Shown here piece by piece: positions 7,494-16,354 of a stretch of 64,000 bases of DNA. The stretch is from positions 1 through 64,000 of the forward strand of contig NZ_FSRL01000002.1 in NCBI RefSeq assembly GCF_900142295.1, given 5' to 3'. The DNA comes from Vannielia litorea. Its GTDB lineage: Bacteria > Pseudomonadota > Alphaproteobacteria > Rhodobacterales > Rhodobacteraceae. The notes under the pieces are model-generated. The model did no database searches, was not told the DNA's origin, and worked only from the letters and a program-made list of their open reading frames with translations. How positions within the stretch are numbered: the first letter of the stretch is position 1; each line of letters starts with the position of its first letter. A program made the translations under genes and the position numbers.

Positions 7494-8369
7494 TCACGGT
7501 TTGTTCTGGGGGGTTCTGAGTGGATTTTGCCCCGCATCCCAGTCGGATTGAGGCACCTCGCTTGCCGCTGATACGATGAGCTGTTTGAGTCGGCCATCAA
7601 TGTTTTGTACTCGCTGTGCCGTCAGACGAATGACGCCTCGATTTCCGCTTGCGTACTGGCTCATGCTAAGGGTCAAAACCTGCGGCGTTCCGAGCATAGC
7701 CTGCGGCGACAGACTAAAAGGCACAGTTTGTTTTTCATCGGGGTGATATAGACGCCCGTTCCCGGTGAGGACATTGAATGACGTTATGTTGGTATCAATC
7801 GTTTGGAAGTCTTCGCGCGCCCTGGCCTCCAAGTACCGTTTGCTGTCCAGGTCAAGGGTAGCCAAATCCTTTGTGCGGTAAGTCAGCTGAAGTAAGTCGA
7901 CGGATTTTCCTATAGCGGCGTGCGCTCTTGTTAGGGGAGGCTCCACGCGCGCAATAAGGTCGTCCACCTCATCATCCTTAAGTCGACCAATGTACTTCTT
8001 CGCGCCATGCGGTATCTGCCGAATGCCAGTTAGCGATGCATTCAGAACATACGAAACGAGGCCATTGATGAAAGGTGTAACTGTGTTGACAGCGTAGCCA
8101 CCAACCATTCCGGCAAGAAACGCGTTCTCCTGTATCCAAACCTCTAGTCCGTAAAAGACACTACCTCTCTTTGGAGGCGTAATGAAAATTCTCACCGAGG
8201 AAGAGAGGTCTCCACGTTGCCGCAGCTTCCCGGAAACTCCGTAGTGGGTGATAATGGTGAGCGCCCACACTATCCCTTCGAGAGATTGAGCCGCCGCGTA
8301 TGCATCGACTTTATGATTATCGGCATCTCCGCCGCTAAACTTGAGCCGTTGCTTGATCAAAATCGCCAT
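7494..8369 (-). CDS. Protein of unknown function, about 291 residues
   Basis: I do not recognise this gene with certainty. The N terminus has IKQRLKFSGGDADNHKVDAY, then ITPPKRGSVFYGLEVW, a possible hydrophobic segment near residues 85-110 (LAGMVGGYAVNTVTPFINGL) and a C-terminal polar domain. A family of uncharacterised proteins starting with a similar pattern (a GG-AD-H-D motif then PPK-GS) is known to me only as a domain of unknown function. Its base composition is clearly lower in GC than the neighbouring genes, which suggests recent transfer. It ends 7 bp from the oxygenase start, so the two may be co-transcribed. Confidence 0.7.
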   Translation of the reverse strand: MAILIKQRLKFSGGDADNHKVDAYAAAQSLEGIVWALTIITHYGVSGKLRQRGDLSSSVRIFITPPKRGSVFYGLEVWIQENAFLAGMVGGYAVNTVTPFINGLVSYVLNASLTGIRQIPHGAKKYIGRLKDDEVDDLIARVEPPLTRAHAAIGKSVDLLQLTYRTKDLATLDLDSKRYLEARAREDFQTIDTNITSFNVLTGNGRLYHPDEKQTVPFSLSPQAMLGTPQVLTLSMSQYASGNRGVIRLTAQRVQNIDGRLKQLIVSAASEVPQSDWDAGQNPLRTPQNKP

Positions 8370-8487
8370 AGTGAAAAATCCGCCTACTAGAACGCAGCTA
8401 GCGTAGTTTGTTAGCAGCTACCTTCACAAGCTACCACTTGTCGGAAGACCGCGGACGGCCTCCTGCCTTCAAACCCCGACAAAACCC

Positions 8488-8516
8488 TTGCCACCCACCT
8501 GATTCCCCCCTATAGG
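8488..8516 (+). promoter_or_regulatory. Sigma70-type promoter for the rpmC-rpmD block
   Basis: TTGCCA at 8488-8493 and TATAGG at 8511-8516 are separated by 17 bp and lie about 84 bp upstream of rpmC. It restarts plus-strand transcription after the inverted accessory genes. Sequence match and position are the only evidence. Confidence 0.6.
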
Positions 8517-8599
8517 GCGGCCTTCACCATGTGAACTCCACCGGACACGGGGTCACCCACAAGGGGCCTCCCGGTGATTGTTGAAAAAGGAAGATGGCG

Positions 8600-8797
8600 A
8601 TGAACGCCCAGGAACTGCGTGACAAGACGCCGGACCAGCTCCGCGACGCCCTTGTCGACCTCAAGAAAGAAGCCTTCAACCTGCGTTTCCAGCAGGCCGG
8701 CGGCAACATCGAGAACACCGCCCGCATGCGCCAGGTCCGTCGTGACGTGGCCCGTGTGAAGACGATCCTCAACGAAAAAGCCAAGGCGGAGGCGTAA
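8600..8797 (+). CDS. rpmC: 50S ribosomal protein uL29
   Basis: The 65-residue product [18 protein letters not shown] continues with [15 protein letters not shown] and [18 protein letters not shown], the standard uL29 helices. An in-frame ATG also exists at 8594, but AAAGGAAG at 8586-8593 abuts it. The ATG at 8600 has proper spacing and matches family N termini. uL29 sits beside uL23 at the tunnel exit. rpsQ follows after 3 bp. Confidence 0.95.
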   Translation: MNAQELRDKTPDQLRDALVDLKKEAFNLRFQQAGGNIENTARMRQVRRDVARVKTILNEKAKAEA

Positions 8798-8800
8798 CAG

Positions 8801-9031
8801 ATGCCCAAGCGTATCCTGCAAGGCGTCGTGACCAGCGACCAGAACGAACAGACCGTCACCGTGCTGGTGGAGCGTCGTTTCAAGCATCCGCTGCTGCACA
8901 AGACTGTGCGGAAGTCGAAGAAATACCGTGCTCATGACGAGCAGAACACCTTCAAGGTGGGCGACACCGTGCGCATCCAGGAATGCGCGCCGAAGTCGAA
9001 GACGAAACGCTGGGAGGTTCTGACGGCGTAA
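8801..9031 (+). CDS. rpsQ: 30S ribosomal protein uS17
   Basis: The 76-residue product shows [21 protein letters not shown], the [18 protein letters not shown] stretch ([20 protein letters not shown] here) and [19 protein letters not shown], all standard uS17 features. It is a primary 16S-binding protein of OB fold. A 76-bp gap with small hairpins (ggttt/aaacc at 9047-9061) separates it from rplN. Confidence 0.96.
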   Translation: MPKRILQGVVTSDQNEQTVTVLVERRFKHPLLHKTVRKSKKYRAHDEQNTFKVGDTVRIQECAPKSKTKRWEVLTA

Positions 9032-9107
9032 GCTGACAGACCTTTCGGTTTGAGCGAAACCCTGGGGGAGCTAACCAGAAAAGCCCCCATAGGTCGGGAG
9101 AAACCTA

Positions 9108-9476
9108 ATGATCCAGATGCAGACCAATCTGGATGTTGCTGACAACTCCGGCGCCCGCCGGGTTCAGTGCATCAAGGTCCTGGGTGGTTCCAAGCGCAAG
9201 TACGCGAGCGTGGGCGACATCATCGTCGTTTCCGTGAAGGAAGCCATCCCGCGCGGCCGCGTGAAGAAGGGCGACGTCCGCAAGGCCGTTGTCGTTCGGA
9301 CCGCCAAGGAAGTGCGCCGCGAGGACGGCACCGCGATCCGCTTCGATCGCAACGCCGCCGTCATCCTCAACAACAACAACGAGCCGGTGGGCACCCGTAT
9401 CTTCGGACCAGTCGTTCGCGAGCTTCGCTCGAAGAACTTCATGAAGATCATCTCGCTCGCCCCGGAGGTGCTGTAA
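9108..9476 (+). CDS. rplN: 50S ribosomal protein uL14
   Basis: The 122-residue product begins [20 protein letters not shown] and carries the uL14 motif [20 protein letters not shown] and [13 protein letters not shown]. It forms part of the intersubunit bridge region and the binding surface for RsfS. GGGAG at 9093-9098 is the Shine-Dalgarno. It ends one base before rplX. Confidence 0.97.
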   Translation: MIQMQTNLDVADNSGARRVQCIKVLGGSKRKYASVGDIIVVSVKEAIPRGRVKKGDVRKAVVVRTAKEVRREDGTAIRFDRNAAVILNNNNEPVGTRIFGPVVRELRSKNFMKIISLAPEVL

Positions 9477-9477
9477 G

Positions 9478-9789
9478 ATGGCCGCGAAACTGAAGAAGGG
9501 TGACACGGTGATCGTGCTCACCGGCAAGGACAAGGGCAAGACCGGCGAGATCCAGTCGGTGGACCCGAAGGCCGGCAAGGCCGTGGTGGAAGGGCTGAAC
9601 ATCTCCGTCCGTCACCAGCGCCAGAGCCAGAACACCCAGGGCGGCCGCGTGCCCACCGCCATGCCGATCGACCTCTCGAACCTCGCCTATGTGGATGCCA
9701 ACGGCAAGCCCACCCGCGTGGGTTTCAAGGTGGAAGACGGCAAGAAAGTGCGCGTCGCCAAGACCACGGGAGACGTGATCGATGCTTGA
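9478..9789 (+). CDS. rplX: 50S ribosomal protein uL24
   Basis: The 103-residue product has an N-terminal KOW motif, [20 protein letters not shown], followed by [11 protein letters not shown], as in uL24, an assembly initiator that binds the 5' end of 23S rRNA. Its end overlaps rplE by 8 bp. Confidence 0.97.
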   Translation: MAAKLKKGDTVIVLTGKDKGKTGEIQSVDPKAGKAVVEGLNISVRHQRQSQNTQGGRVPTAMPIDLSNLAYVDANGKPTRVGFKVEDGKKVRVAKTTGDVIDA

Positions 9790-10345
9790 TGCCGCCAACT
9801 ACACCCCGCGTCTGAAGGCGTATTTTGCCGAGACCGTTCGCCCCGCGCTCAAGGAAGAGTTCGGCTACAAGAACGACCTGCAGATCCCGCGTCTGGACAA
9901 GATCGTGCTCAATATCGGCTGTGGCGCCGAAGCCGTGCGCGACAGCAAGAAGGCCAAGTCGGCCCAGGAAGACCTGACCAAGATCGCCGGCCAGCAGGCC
10001 ATGGTGACCAAGGCCAAGAAATCCATCGCCGGCTTCCGGGTGCGTGAAGAGATGCCGCTGGGCGCCAAGGTGACCCTCCGCGGCGACCGGATGTACGAAT
10101 TCCTGGATCGTCTCATCACCGTCGCAATGCCCCGTATCCGCGACTTCCGCGGCGTTTCGGGCAAGAGCTTCGATGGCCGTGGCAACTACGCCATGGGCCT
10201 GAAAGAGCACATCGTCTTCCCCGAGATCGAGTTCGACAAGGTCGACGAAGTCTGGGGCATGGACATCATCATCTGCACCACCGCCTCCACGGATGCGGAA
10301 GCCAAGGCGCTGTTGAAGCAATTCAACATGCCCTTCACCAGCTGA
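9782..10345 (+). CDS. rplE: 50S ribosomal protein uL5
   Basis: The 187-residue product carries [18 protein letters not shown], the [17 protein letters not shown] stretch that contacts 5S rRNA and P-site tRNA, and [16 protein letters not shown] near the end. It is the central-protuberance protein uL5. Its start lies inside rplX and GGGAGA precedes it. Confidence 0.97.
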   Translation: MLDAANYTPRLKAYFAETVRPALKEEFGYKNDLQIPRLDKIVLNIGCGAEAVRDSKKAKSAQEDLTKIAGQQAMVTKAKKSIAGFRVREEMPLGAKVTLRGDRMYEFLDRLITVAMPRIRDFRGVSGKSFDGRGNYAMGLKEHIVFPEIEFDKVDEVWGMDIIICTTASTDAEAKALLKQFNMPFTS

Positions 10346-10355
10346 GGAACCGACC

Positions 10356-10661
10356 ATGGCAAAGAAAGCAATGATCGAACGCGAGAAGAAGCGTCAGGAG
10401 CTGGTGGAAAAATACGCCGCCAAGCGCGCCGCTCTGAAAGAGATCGCGAATGACGAGAGCAAACCGATGGAAGAGCGGTTCAAGGCCCGGCTGAAGCTGG
10501 CCAAGCTGCCCCGCAACTCCTCGGCCACCCGCCTGCACAACCGGTGCCAGCTCACCGGCCGTCCGAAGGCGTATTACCGCAAACTCAAGATGTCGCGGAT
10601 CATGCTGCGCGAGCTGGCCTCCAACGGCCAGATCCCCGGCATGGTCAAGTCGTCCTGGTAA
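10356..10661 (+). CDS. rpsN: 30S ribosomal protein uS14 (long, zinc-free form)
   Basis: The 101-residue product is the long form of uS14: [40 protein letters not shown] and [20 protein letters not shown] at the end. It lacks the CxxC pairs of the short zinc-binding paralogue, so it does not depend on zinc. AGGAA precedes the ATG. Confidence 0.96.
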   Translation: MAKKAMIEREKKRQELVEKYAAKRAALKEIANDESKPMEERFKARLKLAKLPRNSSATRLHNRCQLTGRPKAYYRKLKMSRIMLRELASNGQIPGMVKSSW

Positions 10662-10673
10662 GGAGGGTATGAG

Positions 10674-11063
10674 ATGAACGATCCTCTCGGCGATATGCTG
10701 ACCCGCATCCGCAACGCGCAGATGCGTGGCAAGTCCACCGTCCGCACGCCCGCTTCCAAGCTGCGTGCCTGGGTTCTCGATGTTCTGGCTGACGAAGGCT
10801 ACATCCGCGGCTACGAAGCCGTGGAAGGCACCGCCCACCCGGAAATCGAGATCAGCCTGAAGTACTACGAAGGCACCCCGGTGATCCGCGAACTCAAGCG
10901 CGTGTCCAAGCCCGGCCGTCGGGTTTACATGGGCGTTGGCGACATCCCCTCGGTCCGTCAGGGCCTGGGCGTTTCCATCGTCTCGACCTCGCGCGGCGTC
11001 ATGTCCGATGCAGCAGCCCGCTCCGCCAACGTTGGCGGTGAGGTGCTCTGCACGGTGTTCTAA
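10674..11063 (+). CDS. rpsH: 30S ribosomal protein uS8
   Basis: The 129-residue product starts [20 protein letters not shown] and ends with [20 protein letters not shown] and GGEVLCTVF, the conserved C-terminal rRNA-binding end of uS8. In E. coli uS8 is the repressor of the spc operon. A strong AAGGAGGG Shine-Dalgarno precedes the start. Confidence 0.97.
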   Translation: MNDPLGDMLTRIRNAQMRGKSTVRTPASKLRAWVLDVLADEGYIRGYEAVEGTAHPEIEISLKYYEGTPVIRELKRVSKPGRRVYMGVGDIPSVRQGLGVSIVSTSRGVMSDAAARSANVGGEVLCTVF

Positions 11064-11074
11064 GGAGCCCTGCT

Positions 11075-11605
11075 ATGTCTCGTATTGGCAAGAAACCGGT
11101 CGAGCTGCCCAGCGGTGTTTCCGCGGCTGTCTCCGGTCAGACCATCGAAGTGAAGGGCCCCAAGGGCGCCCGCAGCTTCACCGCCACCGACGACGTGACC
11201 CTCGCTGTCGAGGACAACGTGGTGACGATCAAGCCGCGCGGCACCTCCAAGCGGGCCCGCCAGCAGTGGGGCATGAGCCGCACCATGGTGGCGAACCTCG
11301 TGCAGGGCGTGACCGACGGCTTCAAGAAGGAGCTGGAGATCAACGGCGTGGGCTACCGCGCGCAGATCCAGGGCTCGACCCTGAAGCTGTCGCTGGGCTA
11401 CTCGCACGAAGTCAACTTCGACGTGCCCCAGGGCGTCACGGTCACCTGCCCCAAGCAGACCGAGATCATCGTCGAAGGCTCCGATGAGCAACTCGTCGGC
11501 CAGGTCGCGGCCAACATCCGCGAATGGCGCAAGCCGGAGCCCTACAAGGGCAAGGGCATCAAATACAAGGACGAGTACATCTTCCGCAAGGAAGGCAAGA
11601 GGTAA
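11075..11605 (+). CDS. rplF: 50S ribosomal protein uL6
   Basis: The 176-residue product starts [15 protein letters not shown] and ends with the uL6 signature [20 protein letters not shown]. It contains the two homologous uL6 domains and sits near the GTPase-associated centre. TAAGGAG precedes the start; rplR follows after 11 bp. Confidence 0.97.
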   Translation: MSRIGKKPVELPSGVSAAVSGQTIEVKGPKGARSFTATDDVTLAVEDNVVTIKPRGTSKRARQQWGMSRTMVANLVQGVTDGFKKELEINGVGYRAQIQGSTLKLSLGYSHEVNFDVPQGVTVTCPKQTEIIVEGSDEQLVGQVAANIREWRKPEPYKGKGIKYKDEYIFRKEGKR

Positions 11606-11616
11606 GGAACGGACTG

Positions 11617-11976
11617 ATGGCAAACACCAAACGCCAACTGTTCCAGAAGCGCCGCATGCGCGTCCGGAACAAGCTTCGCAAGGTGAACGCGGGCCGCGTG
11701 CGGCTCTCCGTCCACCGCTCGAACAAGAACATCAGCGTGCAGCTGATCGACGACGTGCAGGGCGTGACCCTGGCCTCGGCCTCCTCGCTGGAGAAGGATC
11801 TGGGCGTGGTCGGCAAGAACAACGTGGAGGCCGCCACCAAGGTGGGCGCCGCGATTGCCGAGCGTGCCAAGAAAGCCGGCGTGGAAGAGGCCTACTTCGA
11901 CCGTGGCGGTTTTCTGTTCCACGGCCGGGTGAAGGCGCTCGCCGATGCTGCCCGCGAGGGTGGTCTGAAGATCTGA
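11617..11976 (+). CDS. rplR: 50S ribosomal protein uL18
   Basis: From the ATG at 11617, 9 nt after TAAGGAAC, the product has 119 residues: [40 protein letters not shown] and [20 protein letters not shown], the uL18 5S-rRNA-binding core and C terminus. The frame is open further upstream inside rplF, but homologues start here. A 133-bp gap separates it from rpsE. Confidence 0.96.
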   Translation: MANTKRQLFQKRRMRVRNKLRKVNAGRVRLSVHRSNKNISVQLIDDVQGVTLASASSLEKDLGVVGKNNVEAATKVGAAIAERAKKAGVEEAYFDRGGFLFHGRVKALADAAREGGLKI

Positions 11977-12109
11977 CGGAAGGGCTTCGGCCCCTCCGAC
12001 GAACCCTGCGAGGGGCGGCGCTGCCGGCCCTCCGATGATCCGGGGCCGCGCAGGCCACCGCGATCGGAGACAACCGGCCCCCGCGCCGACCAATTGAAGG
12101 ACGCCATGC

Positions 12110-12691
12110 ATGGCTGAACGTGACAACAATCGTGACAACCGCCGCGGCCCGCGCCGCGACCGGGAAGAGACCCCCGAGTTTGCCGATCGCCTCGTGGCGA
12201 TCAACCGGGTCTCCAAGACCACCAAGGGCGGCAAGAACTTCGGCTTCGCCGCGCTCGTCGTGGTCGGTGACCAGAAGGGCCGCGTGGGCTTTGGCAAGGG
12301 CAAGGCCAAGGAGGTCCCCGAGGCCATCCGCAAGGCCACCGAGCAGGCCAAGCGCCAGATGATCCGCGTTCCGCTGCGCGAGGGCCGCACCCTGCACCAC
12401 GACGTGGAAGGCCGCCACGGCGCCGGCCGCGTGGTGATGCGCACCGCCCCGCACGGTACCGGTATCATTGCCGGCGGTCCGATGCGTGCCGTGTTCGAGA
12501 TGCTGGGCATCCACGACGTGGTCGCCAAGTCGATCGGCTCGCAGAACCCCTACAACATGATCCGCGCCACGCTCGACGGTCTCACCAAGGAAGCCAGCCC
12601 CCGGATGGTCGCGCAGCGTCGCGGCAAGAAGGTGGCCGACATCCTGAAGAAGCCCGAAGACGCGCCGGCCGAAGAAGCCGCTGAAGCGTAA
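12110..12691 (+). CDS. rpsE: 30S ribosomal protein uS5
   Basis: The 193-residue product has the double-stranded-RNA-binding-like N domain ([38 protein letters not shown]) and the C-terminal [19 protein letters not shown] and [18 protein letters not shown] motifs of uS5, a fidelity protein at the mRNA entry site. The Asp/Arg-rich first 20 residues and the C-terminal Ala/Glu tail (APAEEAAEA) are extensions. GAAGGA lies upstream at 12096-12101. Confidence 0.96.
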   Translation: MAERDNNRDNRRGPRRDREETPEFADRLVAINRVSKTTKGGKNFGFAALVVVGDQKGRVGFGKGKAKEVPEAIRKATEQAKRQMIRVPLREGRTLHHDVEGRHGAGRVVMRTAPHGTGIIAGGPMRAVFEMLGIHDVVAKSIGSQNPYNMIRATLDGLTKEASPRMVAQRRGKKVADILKKPEDAPAEEAAEA

Positions 12692-12703
12692 GGAGACCGA
12701 ACC

Positions 12704-12892
12704 ATGGCAAAGACGATCGTCGTCAAGCAGATCGGTTCGCCGATCCGTCGCCCCGAGATCCAGCGCAAGACGCTGATCGGCCTCGGGCTGAACAAGATGC
12801 ACCGCACCCGCGAGCTGGAGGATACCCCCTCCATCCGCGGCATGGTCGCCAAGATCCCGCACCTCGTCGAGATTATCGAAGAGCGCGGATGA
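12704..12892 (+). CDS. rpmD: 50S ribosomal protein uL30
   Basis: The 62-residue product has [40 protein letters not shown] and the end [14 protein letters not shown], standard for uL30. TAAGGAGACC precedes the ATG. It is followed by a strong terminator, so rplO, its usual neighbour, is not directly downstream. Confidence 0.96.
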   Translation: MAKTIVVKQIGSPIRRPEIQRKTLIGLGLNKMHRTRELEDTPSIRGMVAKIPHLVEIIEERG

Positions 12893-12926
12893 GCGATCCG
12901 GCGGATCATCCGCCGCACGAATTCAG

Positions 12927-12962
12927 ACACCCCGGTTCGAAAGAGCCGGGGTGTTTTCGTTT
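12927..12962 (+). terminator. Intrinsic terminator after rpmD
   Basis: A 9-bp stem, acaccccgg/ccggggtgt, with a loop of about 10 nt is followed by tttcgtttcg. It ends the rpmC-rpmD transcript and starts the 5-kb interruption before rplO. Confidence 0.8.
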
Positions 12963-13312
12963 CGGGTGTTCAGTGGCAATGAAGGGGCTGGGAGCCCGCG
13001 TGGCAGCACTGGCCCGGAGGAGAGCTCTTACGGCAACCGCCACTGTGAAGGGCTTCGCCATTGACGGTCGCGCCACCAATGTGGGTCGGCGCACCGACGA
13101 GTGGCAGGGCAAAAACGGAAAGTGCGATAGCTGCAATAACGGGTTTCAAGCTCTCAACCTTTTCTACAGTTAACCAAATCTTAAGATCTGTGTGTCTCGG
13201 ACTTTCATCACAAAGCATGTTTGCGTCAAGCATTGGTGCATCGCTTGGGATTTGTAGGGATCGGTATCGCTCGTGTACGGTCGAACCGAAACAGACAGAA
13301 ACGAGCAGCCCC
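12963..13312 (+). other. Intergenic stretch without a recognised gene
   Basis: This 350-bp stretch lies between the rpmD terminator and the small lipoprotein gene. Open frames on both strands lack plausible protein sequence and Shine-Dalgarno sites. I see no clear promoter or RNA gene in it. Confidence 0.5.
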
Positions 13313-13543
13313 ATGAAACCTCTCCTCCTCCTCCTCCCTCTCGCGCTTGTCGCCTGTTCCAAGGATCGCGGCCCCGATGCCGTGGCGGCCTATCCCGATC
13401 TCTACCTCTGCCAGCTCGAAGGCGGCTACGAGAAGATCGAGAACGACTACGAGCGCCGGGCCGTGGAGGGCGAGATCGCGCGGCGCGGGCTACAGTGCTA
13501 CCAGGGCACCGTCAGGAAGCCGGACTCGCCGCTGTTTCGCTAG
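13313..13543 (+). CDS. Small lipoprotein
   Basis: From the ATG at 13313 the product has 76 residues: MKPLLLLLPLALVACSKDRG, a short positively charged n-region, a Leu-rich core and a lipobox LVAC with the lipidated Cys at residue 15. The mature part is about 60 polar residues with two more Cys (LCQLEGG, LQCYQG). It is predicted to be anchored in the inner or outer membrane. The family is not known to me. An upstream in-frame extension to 13061 exists but would hide the signal peptide. Confidence 0.75.
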   Translation: MKPLLLLLPLALVACSKDRGPDAVAAYPDLYLCQLEGGYEKIENDYERRAVEGEIARRGLQCYQGTVRKPDSPLFR

Positions 13544-13650
13544 GCGAGCCCTGCGCGGCATGCATCCCGGCAATGCGGTATCGGCTGTGGTCAGAACATG
13601 GGCAGGAGGCGTAAGTCTCCGCCCATTCCGAAGCCGCTCTGGAGACTCAC

Positions 13651-13755
13651 ATGACCCGGCTCTACGCCCTTGCCGCCCTGATGGCCCGCCTCACCAAGGC
13701 CGAGCCCTGCCCGCACTGGTCCGACTACCTGCGCCAGACCGCCTCGCGCGGCTGA
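13651..13755 (+). CDS. Very small ORF, 34 residues
   Basis: An ATG at 13651 lies 6 nt after GGAG (13641-13644) and opens a 34-codon frame, MTRLYALAALMARLTKAEPC then PHWSDYLRQTASRG and TGA. Third positions are almost all G or C, as in real genes here. The N terminus could be a hydrophobic or amphipathic helix. It has no recognised family, and length alone cannot prove that it is translated. Confidence 0.45.
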   Translation: MTRLYALAALMARLTKAEPCPHWSDYLRQTASRG

Positions 13756-13848
13756 ACGCCGATCTGCCCTGCGGCCAAACCAAGAGGTATTGGCTGCACT
13801 GACCCGGGCGCTATGTCTCCTGATACAAGCAGGAGAGGACAGCCCCAC

Positions 13849-14625
13849 ATGACCCAGACAAGACGCAGATTCCTCGCCACCGCCGCCGCAAGCGCCGGGG
13901 CGATCACCGTGTTGCCCTATGCCGCCCGCGCCGAGGCGCATGGGGCCGACACCTTCGCCACCGAGGGTAGCGAGATCACCATTCACCCGATCGACCATGC
14001 CTCCTTTGTCATGGAGACCCCGGCGGGCGTGATCTACGTGGACCCGGTGGGTGACCCGGCGGCCTATGCCGACCTGCCGCCCGCCGCGCTGATCCTCGTG
14101 ACCCATGAACATGGCGACCACTTCAACGCCGAGACGCTGGCCGCGCTGCGCGGCGAGGCCCATCTCATCACCAACCCGGCCGTGGCCGAGAAGCTCGGCG
14201 ATGCCGCGCCCGACGAGGTGCTGGCCAATGGCGAGAGCACGGAGTGGAACGGTGTCACCATCGACGCGATCCCGGCCTACAACCTCACCGAGGACCGGCT
14301 GAACTTTCATCCGCAGGGGCGCGACAACGGCTACGTGCTGACCATCGACGGCTTCCGCACCTATGTGTCGGGCGATACCGAGGACATCCCCGAGATGCGG
14401 GCGCTGGAGGCGATCGACCTGGCCTTCGTCTGCATGAACCTGCCCTTCACCATGTCGCTGGAGCAGGCCGCGAGCGCCGTGAAGGAGTTTGCCCCGGCCT
14501 ATGTGTATCCCTACCACTACAAGGGCCGCGACGGCGACATCCAGGACCCGGAGGCCTTTGCGGCGCTGGTTGCCGATACCTCCGAGGTCAGGTTCGGCGG
14601 CTGGTACGGCGAGATGGAGACCTGA
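13849..14625 (+). CDS. Metallo-beta-lactamase-fold hydrolase with Tat signal
   Basis: From the ATG at 13849, after AGGAGAGGA, the product has 258 residues. It begins with a twin-arginine signal, TRRRFLATAAASAGA, so it is predicted to be exported folded to the periplasm. The mature part is an UlaG-like MBL-fold domain: ITIHPIDHASFVMETPAGVI, the metal motif THEHGDHFNAET, then GYVLTIDGFRTYVSGDTED and the late PYHYKGRDGD. The substrate is unknown. A bidirectional hairpin separates it from the convergent helicase gene. Confidence 0.85.
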   Translation: MTQTRRRFLATAAASAGAITVLPYAARAEAHGADTFATEGSEITIHPIDHASFVMETPAGVIYVDPVGDPAAYADLPPAALILVTHEHGDHFNAETLAALRGEAHLITNPAVAEKLGDAAPDEVLANGESTEWNGVTIDAIPAYNLTEDRLNFHPQGRDNGYVLTIDGFRTYVSGDTEDIPEMRALEAIDLAFVCMNLPFTMSLEQAASAVKEFAPAYVYPYHYKGRDGDIQDPEAFAALVADTSEVRFGGWYGEMET

Positions 14626-14649
14626 GCCACGCAAGGCGCTGAAATGCAG

Positions 14650-14684
14650 AAGGCCCCGGAGATTGCTCTCCGGGGCCTTCGCTG
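14650..14684. terminator. Bidirectional terminator between MBL gene and DEAD-box helicase
   Basis: The perfect 11-bp stem aaggccccgga/tccggggcctt (14650-14679) with an 8-nt loop lies between two convergent genes. It should work for both. Confidence 0.8.
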
Positions 14685-14686
14685 TC

Positions 14687-16012
14687 TCAGGAGGCTGCGC
14701 GGCTGCCGCCGCTCTTGGAGCGGCGCGGCCTGCGGCGCTTCTGCCCGGCGGGCTTGGCCGCCGCTGCGGGGCGCGCGTCTTTCTGGCCCTGTCCGCCACC
14801 GCCACCGCCGCCCCGGCGCCGGCCACCGCCACCACCGGGCTTGCCACGGCCACCGCCGCCGCCGCGGGTGGGGCGCTTCATCGGCTCCCAGGCCTCGCCG
14901 GACGCCACCGGGATGGACTTGCCCATCACCTTCTGCACGTCCTTCAGCTCGCCCATCTCCTCGGGGGAGACATAGGCGATGGCGGTGCCGTCGCGGCCCG
15001 CGCGCGCGGTGCGGCCGATGCGGTGCACGTAGTTGTCGGGCACGTTGGGCATGTCGTAGTTGTAGACGTAGCGCACCTCGGGGATGTCGATGCCACGGGC
15101 GGCCACATCGGTGGCCACCAGCACCATCAACTCGCCCTCGCGGAAGCCCGAGAGCGCACGGTCACGCTGGCCCTGGCTCTTGTTGCCGTGGATCGAGCCC
15201 GCGGCAAAGCCGGCCTTCTCGAGGTGCTTCTTGATCCGCTCCGCGCCGTGCTTGGTGCGCGAAAACACCAGCGCCGCCTCCTTGGGGTGCTTGGCGAGGT
15301 GCTCGATGAGCAGCGATTGCTTTTCGGCCTGGTCGACGAAGTGCAGGCATTGGTCGATCTTGTCGGCCGGCTTGCCGGCGGGGGCGGTTTCGATCCGCAC
15401 CGGATCACTGAGGTAGGACTGCGAAAGCTCTTCCATCAGCTTGGGCATGGTGGCCGAGAACAGCATGGTCTGCCGGTCTTTCGGCAGCAGCGGCGCGATC
15501 TGGCGCAGGGCGTGGATGAAGCCCATGTCGAGCATCTGGTCGGCCTCGTCGAGCACCAGGAAGCGGGCCTGGTCGAGCCGGACGGCCTTGCGCTCCAGCA
15601 GGTCGATCAGGCGGCCGGGGGTGGCGACCAGCAGGTCGGTGCCGCGGCCCAGCTTCTGGATCTGCGGGTTGATGGAGACGCCGCCGACCACGAGGTTTGT
15701 GCGCAGCTGCGTGCCCTTGGCGAAGCCTTGCAGGTTCTCGACGATCTGCTTGGCGAGTTCGCGGGTGGGGGCGAGGATGAGGCCGCGGACAGCCTTGGGG
15801 TCGGGCTTGCCCTCGATCCGCAGCAGGGCGGAAACGATGGGCAGGCCGAAGGCGGCGGTCTTGCCGGTGCCGGTTTGCGCCAGGCCCATCACGTCACGGC
15901 CGTTCATGGCGTGGGGGATGGCCTTGGTCTGGATCGGGGTCGGCTGGGTGATGTTCATTTCGGCCAGGTTGGCCAGGAGTTTGGGCGGAAGCCCGAGCAT
16001 GTCGAAATCCAA
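14687..16012 (-). CDS. DEAD-box ATP-dependent RNA helicase, RhlE-like
   Basis: The product of about 441 residues has the full motif set: [13 protein letters not shown] (Q motif), AQTGTGKT (I), [10 protein letters not shown] (Ia), TPGRLIDLL (Ib), [13 protein letters not shown] (II, DEAD), SATMP (III), [19 protein letters not shown] (V) and [10 protein letters not shown] (VI). It ends in Gly/Arg-rich RGG-like repeats and a basic tail. The start is taken at a TTG (16012), giving [16 protein letters not shown] like other family members, with AAAAGGA about 8 nt upstream; the longer frame to 16081 has no such support. It acts in RNA remodelling, ribosome assembly or cold response. Confidence 0.9.
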   Translation of the reverse strand: MDFDMLGLPPKLLANLAEMNITQPTPIQTKAIPHAMNGRDVMGLAQTGTGKTAAFGLPIVSALLRIEGKPDPKAVRGLILAPTRELAKQIVENLQGFAKGTQLRTNLVVGGVSINPQIQKLGRGTDLLVATPGRLIDLLERKAVRLDQARFLVLDEADQMLDMGFIHALRQIAPLLPKDRQTMLFSATMPKLMEELSQSYLSDPVRIETAPAGKPADKIDQCLHFVDQAEKQSLLIEHLAKHPKEAALVFSRTKHGAERIKKHLEKAGFAAGSIHGNKSQGQRDRALSGFREGELMVLVATDVAARGIDIPEVRYVYNYDMPNVPDNYVHRIGRTARAGRDGTAIAYVSPEEMGELKDVQKVMGKSIPVASGEAWEPMKRPTRGGGGGRGKPGGGGGRRRGGGGGGGQGQKDARPAAAAKPAGQKRRRPRRSKSGGSRAAS

Positions 16013-16312
16013 AGGATTGTCCTTTTCGGGCGGGCGGCACTGGCCACCCGCAATAGGCGGGTGCGGCCCGACACGGGCCACACGTCACAGTTGGGTTGCG
16101 CGCAAAACACCTCGCCTGGGCCGGATTGCCCCTGTGAGTGCTCTGGCGTCTGACCCCCCGCGTGATCTGGGAACCATATGTAAGGAAAGAGTGCCGTGCG
16201 GGCCGTTCTGATCGGTCTTGTCGTCGTATCGCCACGCTGCCCCGCTCACGCGGCGGGTGCGGCATGAGGGCCATATGAGGGGTAAAGGATTGAAAGTCAA
16301 TGAAGAGCGAAG

Positions 16313-16336
16313 GCCCCGGCGCCGAAACACCGGGGC
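16313..16336 (-). terminator. Hairpin at the 3' end of amt
   Basis: A 7-bp stem gccccgg/ccggggc lies just beyond the amt stop. On the minus strand it is followed by ccttcgctctt, a weak U-tract. Confidence 0.5.
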
Positions 16337-16354
16337 GTTGCCATTGTGCCTGCC

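Noticed and set aside
14489..16153. A 554-codon plus-strand frame opposite the DEAD-box helicase
   Set aside because: The minus-strand helicase has every family motif, so this is its shadow.
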